DNA from: a bacterium
GTDB lineage: Bacteria; Cyanobacteriota; Vampirovibrionia; Gastranaerophilales; Gastranaerophilaceae
Direction: 5' to 3'
NCBI GenBank assembly: GCA_017467605.1
Contig: JAFUSQ010000022.1
Span: 1 to 41,977 of the forward strand
Length of the DNA: 41,977 bases
In this document: positions 1 to 7,622 of the stretch, piece after piece
Position numbering within the stretch: position 1 is the stretch's first letter
Layout of the letters: each line of letters starts with the position of its first letter
The notes under the pieces: model-generated
What the model was told of the DNA's origin: nothing
Database searches by the model: none
Seen by the model: the letters and a program-made list of their open reading frames with translations, nothing else
Program-made: the position numbers and the translations under genes

Positions 1-88
1 CCCATCCCGAACACGGTCGTAAATACTCATAGCGGTGACAATACTTGGAGGGCCACCTCCCGGGAAGATAACTCGTTGCCGACACCTA
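1..88 (+). rRNA. rrf: 5S ribosomal RNA, 3' part
   Basis: The window opens inside a 5S rRNA gene. The first bases, CCCATCCCGAACACGG, are the conserved internal segment that normally lies about 35-40 nt from the 5' end, and the copy runs to the closing helix near GCCGACACC. Roughly the first third is beyond the left edge. An intrinsic terminator follows within 10 nt, so this is probably the end of an rRNA operon read rightward. The 3' end is estimated (85-90). Confidence 0.93.
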
Positions 89-96
89 ATTTAGAA

Positions 97-137
97 AAAT
101 AAGGAATAAGACAAAAGTCTATTCCTTATTTTTTTTT
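97..137 (+). terminator. Intrinsic terminator after 5S rRNA
   Basis: A 15-bp stem (arms at 97-112 and 117-131, one bulged A) with an AAAA loop runs into a T tract at 129-137. It is placed to end the rRNA transcript. Confidence 0.9.
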
Positions 138-400
138 GATTAGGTGGGACAATCTCGTTATATTTGTTTCAGGAGAAACAAATGATAACTCGAACGCCCT
201 CGCAATAAACGGCACTGTTCGCACTTGCAATGAGTCCTCACCCGAATTTCTAACATTTGCCTTGCTCATGTTGAAATTCTTCCCTTTCCGCGTTCCGCTT
301 CGCTGCCCGTAGAGAAAATTACTATGTTTTTTCGTTCTCTCCCTAAGTAAAATAGAAACTAAACGTCAAAATGGTACAGGATTATGTTATTGTTCGTAGC
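138..400. other. Non-coding stretch between 5S rRNA and the first prepilin
   Basis: No gene is supported here. A perfect 9-bp inverted repeat (ATTTGTTTC at 162-170, GAAACAAAT at 175-183) is the only clear structure. The rest is degenerate palindrome-like sequence of the kind filling other gaps in this window. No tRNA follows the 5S gene. Confidence 0.5.
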
Positions 401-1147
401 TTAATAATTCATTTTACCTTCTTCTAAAACTCGTCCGGCACAACCTGCACCTCTATCTGAGTCATATTTAATGCAACTAACAGAGCTATTATTTGAATTC
501 CAGTAGCAACTTGTCAAATTACCACAGAAAAATTTTGAAAATGCTTGTGAACCCCATGGATAAATAGTTCCATCATCACTCAGTACAAATTGAAATATAT
601 CTCGCCCCATTTTATTTGGACCTTTGAAACCATTTATATCAATTATAAAACTTCCCATATCAAAACCTTGCGGGCTATATTGACTTTCAGAAAAGAATAC
701 AAAGTTTGTTATCATAGTACCATCCATTAATGTAATAGTATTTCCAAGATAATAATCAGAATAAAATCCCCCGCCAGTGTAATCAGAAATTAATACATCG
801 TCGCCAGTATAATTATCACTAATAGTAGCTTTTTTGATATCTGCTATTTTGAAATATTTACGTAGGTTTGTAAAAAAATCTTTACAACTATCTATATCAC
901 TATCAGCGGCACAAGCAATATTATCAGCGATAGATATAAATGTTTCTGTTTGTGAAAGATACTCAACACTGTCATCTGCAAGCATGCGTCTAAATCCTTG
1001 ATTGATAGTTGAGTATGCCTTTTGCAGTTGTGCTGTCCAGGTTCGTTTTTGATAATTACTTATCAAGTTTGGAATAGTCAGTGCTGCAACAACTCCAATT
1101 ATACCTATTACAATGAGTGTTTCTGCCAATGTAAAAGCTTTTTTCAT
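401..1147 (-). CDS. Prepilin-like protein (type IV pilin/pseudopilin N-terminus)
   Basis: A 248-aa prepilin-like protein, presumably processed at the inner membrane by a prepilin peptidase and assembled into, or secreted by, a type IV pilus/type II secretion-like machine (inference). The N-terminus is MKKA|FTLAETL followed by a hydrophobic helix (GIIGVVAALTIP), with the +5 Glu typical of the class. The C-terminal half has the DINGxxGPNxxGRDIF signature (about residues 168-185) shared by every full-length prepilin in the window, then a Cys-rich tail. ATG 1147 is chosen over an upstream in-frame codon because GGGAGA lies 7 nt before it and it puts the cleavage site at residue 4. It diverges from an XRE regulator starting at 1287. 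Pilus, pseudopilus or other filament role cannot be told from sequence. Confidence 0.88.
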   Translation of the reverse strand: MKKAFTLAETLIVIGIIGVVAALTIPNLISNYQKRTWTAQLQKAYSTINQGFRRMLADDSVEYLSQTETFISIADNIACAADSDIDSCKDFFTNLRKYFKIADIKKATISDNYTGDDVLISDYTGGGFYSDYYLGNTITLMDGTMITNFVFFSESQYSPQGFDMGSFIIDINGFKGPNKMGRDIFQFVLSDDGTIYPWGSQAFSKFFCGNLTSCYWNSNNSSVSCIKYDSDRGAGCAGRVLEEGKMNY

Positions 1148-1286
1148 ACATTTTCTCCCATAATTTGTACCTACATCAATCAAACCAAATTTTCTAAATA
1201 TTGTCAACTGTAAGTATACAAAATATTACCAATAGTTTACAAATATGCAACAATGTAAAGTTAACAGTTAGTTGACAGGAGCGTGT
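1148..1286. promoter_or_regulatory. Divergent control region, prepilin/XRE pair 1
   Basis: On the minus strand a TTGACA -35 (1207-1202) with a 17-bp spacer precedes a weak -10, TTTGAT (1184-1179), serving the prepilin. An inverted repeat overlaps it: GTCAACT at 1203-1209 and AGTTGAC at 1270-1276, the second arm touching the ribosome-binding site (AGGAG, 1277-1281) of the XRE gene. This fits an autoregulatory operator, but binding is inferred. Confidence 0.5.
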
Positions 1287-1571
1287 ATGCTTGAAATCGG
1301 TAAAAAAATAAAAGAATTGAGAATACAAAAGTCACTTACACAAGAACAACTTGCCAAAAGACTTTGGGTTACTAAGGCATTGATTAGTGCTTATGAAACC
1401 GGGTCTCGATTTCCTTCATTAGAAGTTTTGGTGCAATTGGCTTATACATTTAATGTATCAATAGATTATCTACTTGGAGTAAACAAAAAGCAAGTTATTG
1501 ATGTCTCCAATCTTTCTCCTTCTCAAATAGAAATTGTTAATAGGTTAATTGTAGAATTTAGTGCAAAGTAA
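1287..1571 (+). CDS. XRE-family transcriptional regulator (pair 1)
   Basis: A 94-aa cytoplasmic DNA-binding protein that is almost entirely one helix-turn-helix domain: IGKKIKELRIQKSLTQEQLA, then the recognition region VTKALISAYETGSRFPS, and the family's usual VSIDYLLG end of the fold, plus a short helical C-terminus. ATG 1287 is preferred to TTG 1272 because AGGAG ends 5 nt before it and the XRE fold begins at once. It is divergent from the prepilin at 401-1147 with 139 bp between them. The likely targets are its own promoter and that of the prepilin (inference from layout and the dyad between the genes). Confidence 0.88.
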   Translation: MLEIGKKIKELRIQKSLTQEQLAKRLWVTKALISAYETGSRFPSLEVLVQLAYTFNVSIDYLLGVNKKQVIDVSNLSPSQIEIVNRLIVEFSAK

Positions 1572-1670
1572 TAGTTCTATTAGTAATAATTCACAAAAGT
1601 ATTTGAGAGAATTTCCCCAAAGTGATTGTAACGAATTGTAAATACGTATTTAAAATAGCTAAAACCCTGA

Positions 1671-1702
1671 TATAATGCTCTATATGATATGATATGATAT
1701 GA
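1671..1702 (+). repeat. Pentanucleotide tandem repeat after a -10 box
   Basis: Four perfect copies of TATGA (1683-1702) begin 7 nt after a TATAAT hexamer (1671-1676), about where transcription of the 134-aa gene at 1801 would start. A weak -35, TTTAAA (1649-1654), lies 16 bp upstream. The remaining leader to 1800 holds no other obvious structure. Confidence 0.55.
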
Positions 1703-1800
1703 TGTGGTGTGCCTATAGCAATTAATTTTCCTAAAAAGTTTTTACATGTATGTAAGCGATGTGCTGAAAATTATGAGTAAAAACACGAAAGGAGATTATT

Positions 1801-2205
1801 ATGGGTATTACTTTTAATTCTGATGGGAGCAATTTACAAAAAGCAGATAGTTTGTCCGGTCAAAGTTCTCTAAAACAATTTTTTGAACGAGTGAAACAAA
1901 AACCGGTTGATGTTAAAATGAGTCCCCATATGCGGACTATAGAATATAATCCTGATCCGTATGTCGCACCAAAGGAAATTTTGGAAATTACAGGTAAATC
2001 AAAAAAAGATTATAAGCCATCTGATGAAAATTTGATATTTAGGTATCAAAGTTGTGTTAAAGCAAAGAATGACGGTGTAAAAATTAATAAAAAAGGATAT
2101 GATAATCTTGTAAAAGAATTGCAAAAACGGGGGTATGATTTATCAACAATTGATTTAATGTTGAATATGGGTATGGAACCTTCTGCTATTGCTAAGAAAA
2201 AATAA
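1801..2205 (+). CDS. Hypothetical 134-aa protein
   Basis: I do not recognise this protein. It is 134 aa, soluble, lysine-rich and mostly helical in appearance, with no signal peptide or membrane segment. The start is well supported: AAAGGAG lies 8 nt before ATG 1801 and a terminator closes the gene at 2219-2253. The N-terminus (MGITFNSDGSNLQK) is polar and looks unstructured. The middle contains a Pro-rich stretch (NPDPYVAPKEI) and the C-terminal third repeats short helices (GYDNLVKELQKRGYDL, STIDLMLNMGMEPSAI). It faces the unrecognised 2263-2640 gene tail to tail. Lineage-restricted origin is likely but unproven. Confidence 0.75.
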   Translation: MGITFNSDGSNLQKADSLSGQSSLKQFFERVKQKPVDVKMSPHMRTIEYNPDPYVAPKEILEITGKSKKDYKPSDENLIFRYQSCVKAKNDGVKINKKGYDNLVKELQKRGYDLSTIDLMLNMGMEPSAIAKKK

Positions 2206-2218
2206 TAAATTCTAAATA

Positions 2219-2253
2219 GAAAACAGGTCGATTTAATAAACCGACCTGTTTTC
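2219..2253. terminator. Bidirectional terminator between convergent genes
   Basis: A 12-bp perfect stem, GAAAACAGGTCG (2219-2230) and its complement at 2242-2253, with A and T tails on both sides. It can terminate the 1801 gene on the plus strand and the 2263 gene on the minus strand. Confidence 0.85.
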
Positions 2254-2262
2254 TTATGCTTT

Positions 2263-2640
2263 TTATTTTGGTAAAATTCCTGTTAAAAATTTATCAAGAT
2301 ATTCAGCTTTAACTAATGTTGTTGGTCTTGTGCCATCTCCTGCAAAAATCATAGGTTTTAATGATTTTGGCGGATTGAATGTTTCTGCATATCTTAATAA
2401 ATTATCAAACATATTTCCTGTTATCCCGTAATATTTTCCTGCTTTTTCAATAACTGTTGCATTATTCGGATATACAACATTTCCGACTGTTTTCCCCGCA
2501 AGCGCATTTCTAAAATATCTTGTACCTGTCAAGTTGTTAGTTATTTCTGTTCCGATTTTCGCATTTCTAACAATTGAAAATAATCTTGGAGTTTGTGATT
2601 TAGCCACCTTTATAGCAATTTTTGTTACTGTATTCAACAT
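2263..2640 (-). CDS. Hypothetical 125-aa protein
   Basis: I do not recognise this protein. It is 125 aa and basic, with no clear transmembrane helix; the amphipathic N-terminus MLNTVTKIAIKVAKSQTPRL could touch membrane but is not a standard signal peptide. ATG 2640 is well supported by AAGGGG 6 nt upstream. Motif-like stretches are YFRNALAGKTVGNVVY and AGKYYGITGNMFDNLLRYAE. It ends against a shared terminator with the 1801 gene and diverges from the XRE gene at 2881 across a 240-bp AT-rich gap. Confidence 0.7.
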   Translation of the reverse strand: MLNTVTKIAIKVAKSQTPRLFSIVRNAKIGTEITNNLTGTRYFRNALAGKTVGNVVYPNNATVIEKAGKYYGITGNMFDNLLRYAETFNPPKSLKPMIFAGDGTRPTTLVKAEYLDKFLTGILPK

Positions 2641-2880
2641 AATTTTTCCCCTTTCCAGTGTGTTGTGTTGTTAATAAAGTTAAACTTACAGTTAATATAG
2701 TTACTTTTGAAAAACGTTTTTCTCTACATATCTATAAAAAATAACTACAAAATAAAATTGCTAAAATTTATGAAGTGATACTTCTAAAAAGCTAGAATTT
2801 AGGTATATTGTCGCATTACAGGTTTACAAAAGTTAATATAAAATACATTTAGAGACAAAAAAATAAAAATTTATGAAGTT
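2641..2880. promoter_or_regulatory. AT-rich divergent gap with palindrome and direct repeat
   Basis: The gap holds the perfect palindrome GAAAAACGTTTTTC near 2708-2721 and a direct repeat, AAAATTTATGAAGT, once near 2765 and once just before the XRE start at 2881. The second copy replaces a normal ribosome-binding site. A regulatory role is plausible but no promoter is clear. Confidence 0.35.
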
Positions 2881-3207
2881 ATGGGTATAAAACAAGAGCT
2901 CGGATTAAAAATTAAACGCATGAGAATTAACAGAGGTCTAACTCAGGAGCAGTTGGCTGAAAAGGTTAATGTGTCGCAGCGTACTATGAGCGGAATTGAA
3001 ATTGGAGAAAATTTTGTTACCGCTGAGACTCTTGATAAAATTATAACCGCCTTAAATACTACTTCAGAGGAACTTTTTGCAACAGACCACCTGAAAGAAC
3101 AAAAATATTTATTTGAAGAAATTCAAAATGATATAAAATTAATTAGTCAAAATCCACAAAAACTCGAAACTCTTTATAATATTGTTAAGTCTTTGAAAAA
3201 AGAATAA
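2881..3207 (+). CDS. XRE-family transcriptional regulator, not paired with a prepilin
   Basis: A 108-aa regulator with a complete N-terminal helix-turn-helix: LGLKIKRMRINRGLTQEQLA, VSQRTMSGIEIGENFVTAET and LNTTSEELFA. A helical tail of about 40 residues follows and resembles the tails of the regulators at 7146, 32352 and 41491, so it belongs to the same local subfamily. No Shine-Dalgarno sequence precedes ATG 2881, and no other start gives a full fold. Unlike its relatives it diverges from an unrecognised 125-aa gene, and it runs into the convergent 3213-3851 gene with 5 bp between stops. Confidence 0.82.
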   Translation: MGIKQELGLKIKRMRINRGLTQEQLAEKVNVSQRTMSGIEIGENFVTAETLDKIITALNTTSEELFATDHLKEQKYLFEEIQNDIKLISQNPQKLETLYNIVKSLKKE

Positions 3208-3212
3208 TTTAT

Positions 3213-3851
3213 TTAATTAATATCAATTTCTTTTATATCAATATATTTAGGTTTGACTTCTTTGTAATTAATTATTCTTTCAAATACATTAAGTATCTCT
3301 TTAACTTTGTATTTATTAATTTCCATTTCAAGTTTTGTGTTGTACACTTTAGAGGTTGGTTTAAGTCCTAATTCCTGGTATTTTGTAACTGTGTCATAAG
3401 GCCCGTTTGTTATTGCATCAAGTTTTATTCTGGTTCCTTTATTTTTGTCAAAATCTTTGAATACTTTGTAAAATAAACTTTTACCCGCAAATTTAACTTT
3501 TTTGCCAAATTCTATTGGCCAAGTACAAATACAATCAATTACGGTTGTTTTATCAGGAAAACAAGTTATAATTCCGCAGATTTTATTATTTAGGGTTTCA
3601 AAATATGTTGTGTTGCCGGGTGATTGCATCATATCTATTGCATATTCAAGCATTTCGTGCCATCTTTCGTATTCTTCTTTTGTCAATCCCGGCATTAATT
3701 TTTTCATGTCAATTTTTTGAGGTAATGTCTTTAAATATCCAATATCAGCTTGATCAACAACTTTATAAATATTTAATTTCCCGCATGTTGCTACATGTAG
3801 TGCTTCAAATTGAGGTGTATAGACTTGATTTGTTTGGTTAGTTATTTGCAC
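3213..3851 (-). CDS. Hypothetical protein, possible GNAT-like fold
   Basis: A protein of about 212 aa, not firmly assigned. The C-terminal part, with LFYKVFKDFDKNKGTRIKLD, a long YQELGLKPTSKVYNTKLEM stretch and alternating strands, recalls the last strands of GCN5-related N-acetyltransferases, but I see no clear acetyl-CoA pyrophosphate loop. I prefer GTG 3851 to TTG 3887: AAGGAA lies 7 nt upstream and the resulting N-terminus (MQITNQTNQVYTPQFEALHV) is polar and disordered-looking. If TTG is used the protein gains 12 residues. It is convergent with the XRE gene ending at 3207. Confidence 0.6.
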   Translation of the reverse strand: MQITNQTNQVYTPQFEALHVATCGKLNIYKVVDQADIGYLKTLPQKIDMKKLMPGLTKEEYERWHEMLEYAIDMMQSPGNTTYFETLNNKICGIITCFPDKTTVIDCICTWPIEFGKKVKFAGKSLFYKVFKDFDKNKGTRIKLDAITNGPYDTVTKYQELGLKPTSKVYNTKLEMEINKYKVKEILNVFERIINYKEVKPKYIDIKEIDIN

Positions 3852-3995
3852 TAAAATTTCCTTTGTGGATTTTATAAGTTTAATCAAAATAAAAATTGCT
3901 AAATTTAAATTTTTTGTAAAGAAATTTTATCTTGATTTTGTCTTTTTTTTATTGTATTTTAATTTTGTAGGAATTAAGTTGGGGTAAATTTTATA

Positions 3996-4232
3996 ATGCT
4001 TGTATCTTCTATTGGATATTTTAAGCCGGTTAGCACAGTTTATAGTGATAATGTTGTAAACAGTCAGCTATCTAATAATAAAAATATACTTTCGGAAGGA
4101 TTTGGGCATTTTAATCAAAGCAGTATTTCTAAAAATAAAACTTTTATGGATTCTTTTTTAGATATTTGTAAATCTATTTTTTCAAATGATAAATCGGATA
4201 ATAGTTCTAAATATTTATCATTAATTGGTTAG
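3996..4232 (+). CDS. Small hypothetical protein, 78 aa
   Basis: A 78-aa Ser/Asn-rich open frame starting MLVSSIGYFKPVSTVYSDN and ending KSDNSSKYLSLIG, with no membrane segment. Evidence is modest. Codon use matches the neighbourhood, but the nearest purine run (GGGG, 3981-3984) is 11 nt upstream, and the last 12 nt overlap the convergent MFS gene. It could be a true short gene or chance coding. No function is assignable. Confidence 0.4.
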   Translation: MLVSSIGYFKPVSTVYSDNVVNSQLSNNKNILSEGFGHFNQSSISKNKTFMDSFLDICKSIFSNDKSDNSSKYLSLIG

Positions 4233-5396
4233 GTTATTTTTTATATCAAGTTTTTTTACCATAACTGAGCAAATTGCCGGAATTGCCGATAAAATTACCA
4301 ATACAGGTACAATACTTGTTGCTTGTGCTATAAAACCTATAACAGACATTAAAATGGCTACTATTCCCCAAGAAAATCCGTTTATAAATCCACCGATAAT
4401 ACTTTTATATTGCGGTAAAACTTTTTGGGCCATACTCATTGTTATCGGAGTTGCAAACATTGTTACAAATCCCATTAATGCATATATTACAAATGATAAA
4501 ATAGGATAGGTTTTGTATGTTAACATAAACAGTATCATCATTGGAAATGTTAAAATCATTGAAATATAAAATACGTTTGTTGTGCCTATTTTCTTTTCAA
4601 ATTTCGGACTTAACAGTGAACTTATTCCCCCTAAAAATATAAATAAAAACAATGCGAAACCTATTTGAAATTGGCTATAACCTTCTGATTTCCATAAAAA
4701 TGGCAGTAAAATTGAGCAAGAAGTTTGTATTAATGATTTTAACATTGCAATTATATTTAAAATATTTAGTTGTCTGTTTGATAAAATATCTTTCAATGCC
4801 TGTTCAAAATTTATATGAATTTGCTTTGTATTTATCCCTGAAAATTTTGGAACCATTTTGAACATTAAAATAGCCCATATAATTCCTAATAGTGATAATA
4901 TAGGCATTTTATTCAGTCCGAAATATTGCGCAATTGTTGCAGATAAAAGCGGTCCGACTGAAAAACCTAAAGTCCCGCAAGCAATAAAAATTCCCATGTT
5001 TTTGATGGTATCTGATGTGGTGAATTTTGAGATTAATCCTAATGATTGCGGGTGAAATAAGCTTGATCCTAAACTCCCTAAAACTATACATAATATCATA
5101 AGCCATATATTATTTGCAGCAGGTGCACATGATATAAATATTGCAGTACATAATAACCCCCAAAAAATTAATGCGCGTTTTTGTATGCTATCGGCAAAAA
5201 ATCCAAAAAAAGGCTGCATTAATGATGAAAAAACATGTGAGCAACTTAAAATAATTGTTGCGACAGGCATAGATATTTTAACCTGTTCCGCTATAAATGG
5301 CATAATAGGATTTAAAAATCCGGTGTAAATGTCATTTATAAAATGTCCGCCGCAAAACCAAATTTGAGGTTTACGCTCGTCGTTGTTATATATCAT
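4221..5396 (-). CDS. MFS transporter, fosmidomycin-resistance-like family
   Basis: A 391-aa inner-membrane major facilitator with about 12 hydrophobic helices. The N-terminal part (GGHFINDIYTGFLNPIMPFI, then PFFGFFADSIQKR as the loop 2-3 motif) resembles the Fsr group of small-molecule efflux proteins. HPQSLGLISKF in helix 4 fits the same group. The substrate is unknown. ATG 5396 sits exactly 6 nt after a TAAAAT -10 box with no Shine-Dalgarno sequence, so the mRNA is probably leaderless. It diverges from gatD across 71 bp and overlaps the small 3996-4232 frame at its 3' end. Confidence 0.85.
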   Translation of the reverse strand: MIYNNDERKPQIWFCGGHFINDIYTGFLNPIMPFIAEQVKISMPVATIILSCSHVFSSLMQPFFGFFADSIQKRALIFWGLLCTAIFISCAPAANNIWLMILCIVLGSLGSSLFHPQSLGLISKFTTSDTIKNMGIFIACGTLGFSVGPLLSATIAQYFGLNKMPILSLLGIIWAILMFKMVPKFSGINTKQIHINFEQALKDILSNRQLNILNIIAMLKSLIQTSCSILLPFLWKSEGYSQFQIGFALFLFIFLGGISSLLSPKFEKKIGTTNVFYISMILTFPMMILFMLTYKTYPILSFVIYALMGFVTMFATPITMSMAQKVLPQYKSIIGGFINGFSWGIVAILMSVIGFIAQATSIVPVLVILSAIPAICSVMVKKLDIKNNLTN

Positions 5397-5467
5397 AAGA
5401 TAATTTTACAATAACTTAGCCAAAAATCAATTAAACAAGTATGATTTACTCGTGTTATAATATGCTT
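5397..5467. promoter_or_regulatory. Back-to-back promoters for two leaderless genes
   Basis: Minus strand: TTGATT (5430-5425), 16-bp spacer, TAAAAT (5408-5403), then 6 nt to ATG 5396. Plus strand: TATAAT (5456-5461), then 6 nt to ATG 5468; the matching -35 is weak (TTAAAC near 5431). The two promoters share about 50 bp. Confidence 0.6.
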
Positions 5468-6202
5468 ATGAGAGATAAAGAATTAACGATTTCTATTGCG
5501 CATTTGTATCCAAAATTACTTAATTTGTATGGAGATTTGGGTAATATTATTACTTTAAAAAAAAGATGTGAATGGAGAGGAATAAATGTTGAATTTGAAG
5601 AAATTAATACAGGTGATTCCATAAAAAATCACGATTTATATTTTATTGGCGGCGGACAAGACAAACAGCAGGAAGAAGTAGCGCAAGAACTTTATTCTCA
5701 TAAATCAGAATTGATTGATCAAAGGGATTGTGGTGCGGTATTTTTGGGAATTTGCGGAGGATATCAGCTTTTTGGACATTATTATCAACCGCATGATAAA
5801 GATAAATTACTTGGAATTTCTTTGATGGACGCTTATACTGTTGCAGGGAAAAATCGTTTTATAGGTAACGTCACGATAAAAACGGATTTTCTGACTCCAA
5901 ATACTCTTGTTGGGTTTGAAAATCATAGCGGTTTGACATATTTGCAAGGTGATACCAAGCCTATCGGCAAGACTGTTATTGGTAATGGTAATAACGGTAA
6001 GGACGGATTTGAAGGCGGGCGTTATAAAAATGTTTTCGGAACTTATCTTCATGGTTCGCTTTTGCCTAAAAATCCGCATTTTGCAGATTATTTAATTTCT
6101 CTTGCACTCGAAAAAAGATACGGTGAAAAAATAGAACTTTCAAAACTTGATGATAAATTTGAGTTTGAAGCTCATAATTCAGTTATCGGAAAAGAATATT
6201 AG
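5468..6202 (+). CDS. gatD: Type 1 glutamine amidotransferase, GatD-like (lipid II amidation)
   Basis: A protein of about 244 aa of the CobB/CobQ-like glutamine amidotransferase class. The nucleophile elbow FLGICGGYQLFG carries the catalytic Cys, FGTYLHGSLLPKNP carries the His, and DLYFIGGGQDKQQEE is the oxyanion-side loop. In GatD this domain supplies ammonia to MurT, which amidates the D-Glu of lipid II. MurT is normally encoded next door and is absent here. ATG 5468 is chosen because a TATAAT box lies 6 nt upstream; an in-frame ATG at 5441 lies upstream of that box. The stop overlaps the convergent prepilin stop. Cobyric-acid-type amidotransferase is the alternative, less likely at this length. 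Confidence 0.8.
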   Translation: MRDKELTISIAHLYPKLLNLYGDLGNIITLKKRCEWRGINVEFEEINTGDSIKNHDLYFIGGGQDKQQEEVAQELYSHKSELIDQRDCGAVFLGICGGYQLFGHYYQPHDKDKLLGISLMDAYTVAGKNRFIGNVTIKTDFLTPNTLVGFENHSGLTYLQGDTKPIGKTVIGNGNNGKDGFEGGRYKNVFGTYLHGSLLPKNPHFADYLISLALEKRYGEKIELSKLDDKFEFEAHNSVIGKEY

Positions 6203-6984
6203 TGTAAATAATTCATGTTGTGGTTTGTTAGAATGTAATAAGAGCAGCCCCAGCCGGATTTATCTTTTTTACAACTGTCTTTTTCGGCATCTGAGATTCC
6301 GACAGAGCCATTTTGATATAATAAATTAAATAGGTCTTTCCCAACTATATTGGGAGGATTTGAGCCGTTTATATCTATAAAAAAATCTATGTCAAATTTT
6401 TCAGTGTTTTTTTTACCGCTTCTGAACCAAATTGAAGAACCGTTAAGTAATTTTATTTTATAATAATTTGAACTTACGGAATAATTTATATGATTATTAC
6501 CATTCAGTTTTTTATATATAATATTTGGAGTACAAATACTTTTTTCATCTGTTAGTCCGCAATCATATGCAAGTTTAATATAAGGTTTAATTTTTTCTGC
6601 AATAATTTCAGCATCTTGAGATGACCCATCATAATTCATGCCCCAACCTGAAACATCACCATCTTCCTGTTCGGCATGCCTAACTGCTTGTGCAAGAATT
6701 GATTGAACTTCTCTAAGTTGGCTGACAACCCTTTTTTCAAACGAATTTTGTATAAGATTTGGTAATGTTAATGCCGCAACAACGCCGATTATGCCGATTG
6801 TTATAAGGACTTCTGTGAGGGTAAACCCCGCGGAGCGCAGTAATCGCGGTAATTCAGTTGTTTTTGTCATTCCGAACTTGTTGCGGAATCTACTCATATT
6901 GCTTTTAAAGGTTAATTCCCTTTCGGCATTTTGCGTTACTGCTTCAATCAAAGCAGAATAAGTTAACATTTCTCTAAATTTCAC
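6199..6984 (-). CDS. Prepilin-like protein with repeat-bearing leader (pair 2)
   Basis: A 261-aa prepilin-like protein. A 53-residue leader precedes the cleavage site RSAG|FTLTEVL and the hydrophobic helix. Within the leader, SRFRNKFGMTK is the translation of a dispersed palindromic element (about 6868-6896), and PRLLRSAG recurs in the prepilin at 32484. The C-terminal signature FFIDINGSNPPNIVGKDLF lies near residues 201-219, followed by a Cys pair. The start is GTG 6984, supported by AGGAGA 6 nt upstream; an ATG five codons in is the alternative. It diverges from an XRE gene at 7146. The mature protein should not contain the repeat-derived segment if it is processed normally. Confidence 0.87.
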   Translation of the reverse strand: MKFREMLTYSALIEAVTQNAERELTFKSNMSRFRNKFGMTKTTELPRLLRSAGFTLTEVLITIGIIGVVAALTLPNLIQNSFEKRVVSQLREVQSILAQAVRHAEQEDGDVSGWGMNYDGSSQDAEIIAEKIKPYIKLAYDCGLTDEKSICTPNIIYKKLNGNNHINYSVSSNYYKIKLLNGSSIWFRSGKKNTEKFDIDFFIDINGSNPPNIVGKDLFNLLYQNGSVGISDAEKDSCKKDKSGWGCSYYILTNHNMNYLH

Positions 6985-7145
6985 AATTATTCTCCTATAA
7001 CTAACAAATAGTATTAGTTTCTTCGTAAAATCCTACTAATTAAAAATATAATATACCTAATTGTAATATTTTGTCAACATTAATAATACAAATTAGTAGT
7101 TTTATAGTATACCCCAATGTTTTAAATTGATGTTAGGAGAAATTT
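6985..7145. promoter_or_regulatory. Divergent control region, prepilin/XRE pair 2
   Basis: Minus strand: TTGACA (7077-7072), then a TATATT/TATTAT -10 cluster (7055-7048), is a strong prepilin promoter. A perfect 9-bp dyad brackets it: CTACTAATT at 7033-7041 and AATTAGTAG at 7091-7099. A related ATTAGT core occurs near 7013. The XRE start has its own site, AGGAGA (7135-7140). Cooperative repressor binding across the promoter is the natural reading, untested. Confidence 0.6.
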
Positions 7146-7466
7146 ATGGTTGAATCCGGAAAAATATTTGGGGAAAGATTAAAAGAAATCAGAAAAAACA
7201 ATAGAATGTCGCAATCTAAGTTAGCTGAATTGCTTAATGTTGATGAAAAATATATTTCTCGTCTTGAAACAGGTTCTTCTACTCCCTCATTTTCAATGCT
7301 TGTAAAAATTTCGCAAGTATTGAATATTAGTCTTGAAACTTTGTTTAAATTTAAACATTTCCGCTCAAGAGATGAATTAGTGAAAATTATTATTTCAAAA
7401 ATTCAAAATGCAACAGAAGAAAAAGTTCAACTTATATATAAAATAGTTGAGGATATTTTGGAATAA
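7146..7466 (+). CDS. XRE-family transcriptional regulator (pair 2)
   Basis: A 106-aa regulator. Its N-terminal helix-turn-helix reads FGERLKEIRKNNRMSQSKLA, VDEKYISRLETGSSTPS and LNISLETLFKF. A helical tail of about 40 residues (RDELVKIIISKIQNATEEKV) may serve dimerisation. ATG 7146 has AGGAGA 5 nt upstream. It diverges from the prepilin at 6199-6984 with 161 bp between starts and is closed by its own terminator at 7469-7490, so it is monocistronic. The tail pattern is close to that of the regulator at 41491, suggesting duplication of whole modules. Its targets are inferred to be the dyads in the shared gap. Confidence 0.88.
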   Translation: MVESGKIFGERLKEIRKNNRMSQSKLAELLNVDEKYISRLETGSSTPSFSMLVKISQVLNISLETLFKFKHFRSRDELVKIIISKIQNATEEKVQLIYKIVEDILE

Positions 7467-7468
7467 AA

Positions 7469-7490
7469 AAGACCGCTTTTGCGGTCTTTA
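7469..7490 (+). terminator. Intrinsic terminator of XRE gene
   Basis: Perfect 9-bp stem AAAGACCGC/GCGGTCTTT with a TTTT loop, 3 nt after the stop codon. The 3' tract is short but the stem is strong. Confidence 0.85.
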
Positions 7491-7512
7491 TAAATCTATC
7501 CTAATTCCTTTT

Positions 7513-7583
7513 GGGGTAAATGTTGCTGCTAATTACTTAAAATCTCCACAAATTATTGCAGATGGGGGTAAATATAATTACCC
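7513..7583. repeat. G-tract element, two partial copies
   Basis: GGGGTAAATGTTGCTGC (7513 on) and GGGGGTAAATATAATTACCC (7564-7583) are members of the dispersed G-tract family described at 16131 and 20047. Neither is upstream of a promoter here; they lie between the XRE terminator and the small gene at 7623. Confidence 0.6.
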
Positions 7584-7622
7584 GATTTATTCCTTATCCT
7601 TATTCCTTTTCCAACGACTGAT

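Noticed and set aside
138-400. tRNA genes after the 5S rRNA
   Set aside because: No T-loop GGTTCRANYCC or cloverleaf pattern was seen here or in other gaps.
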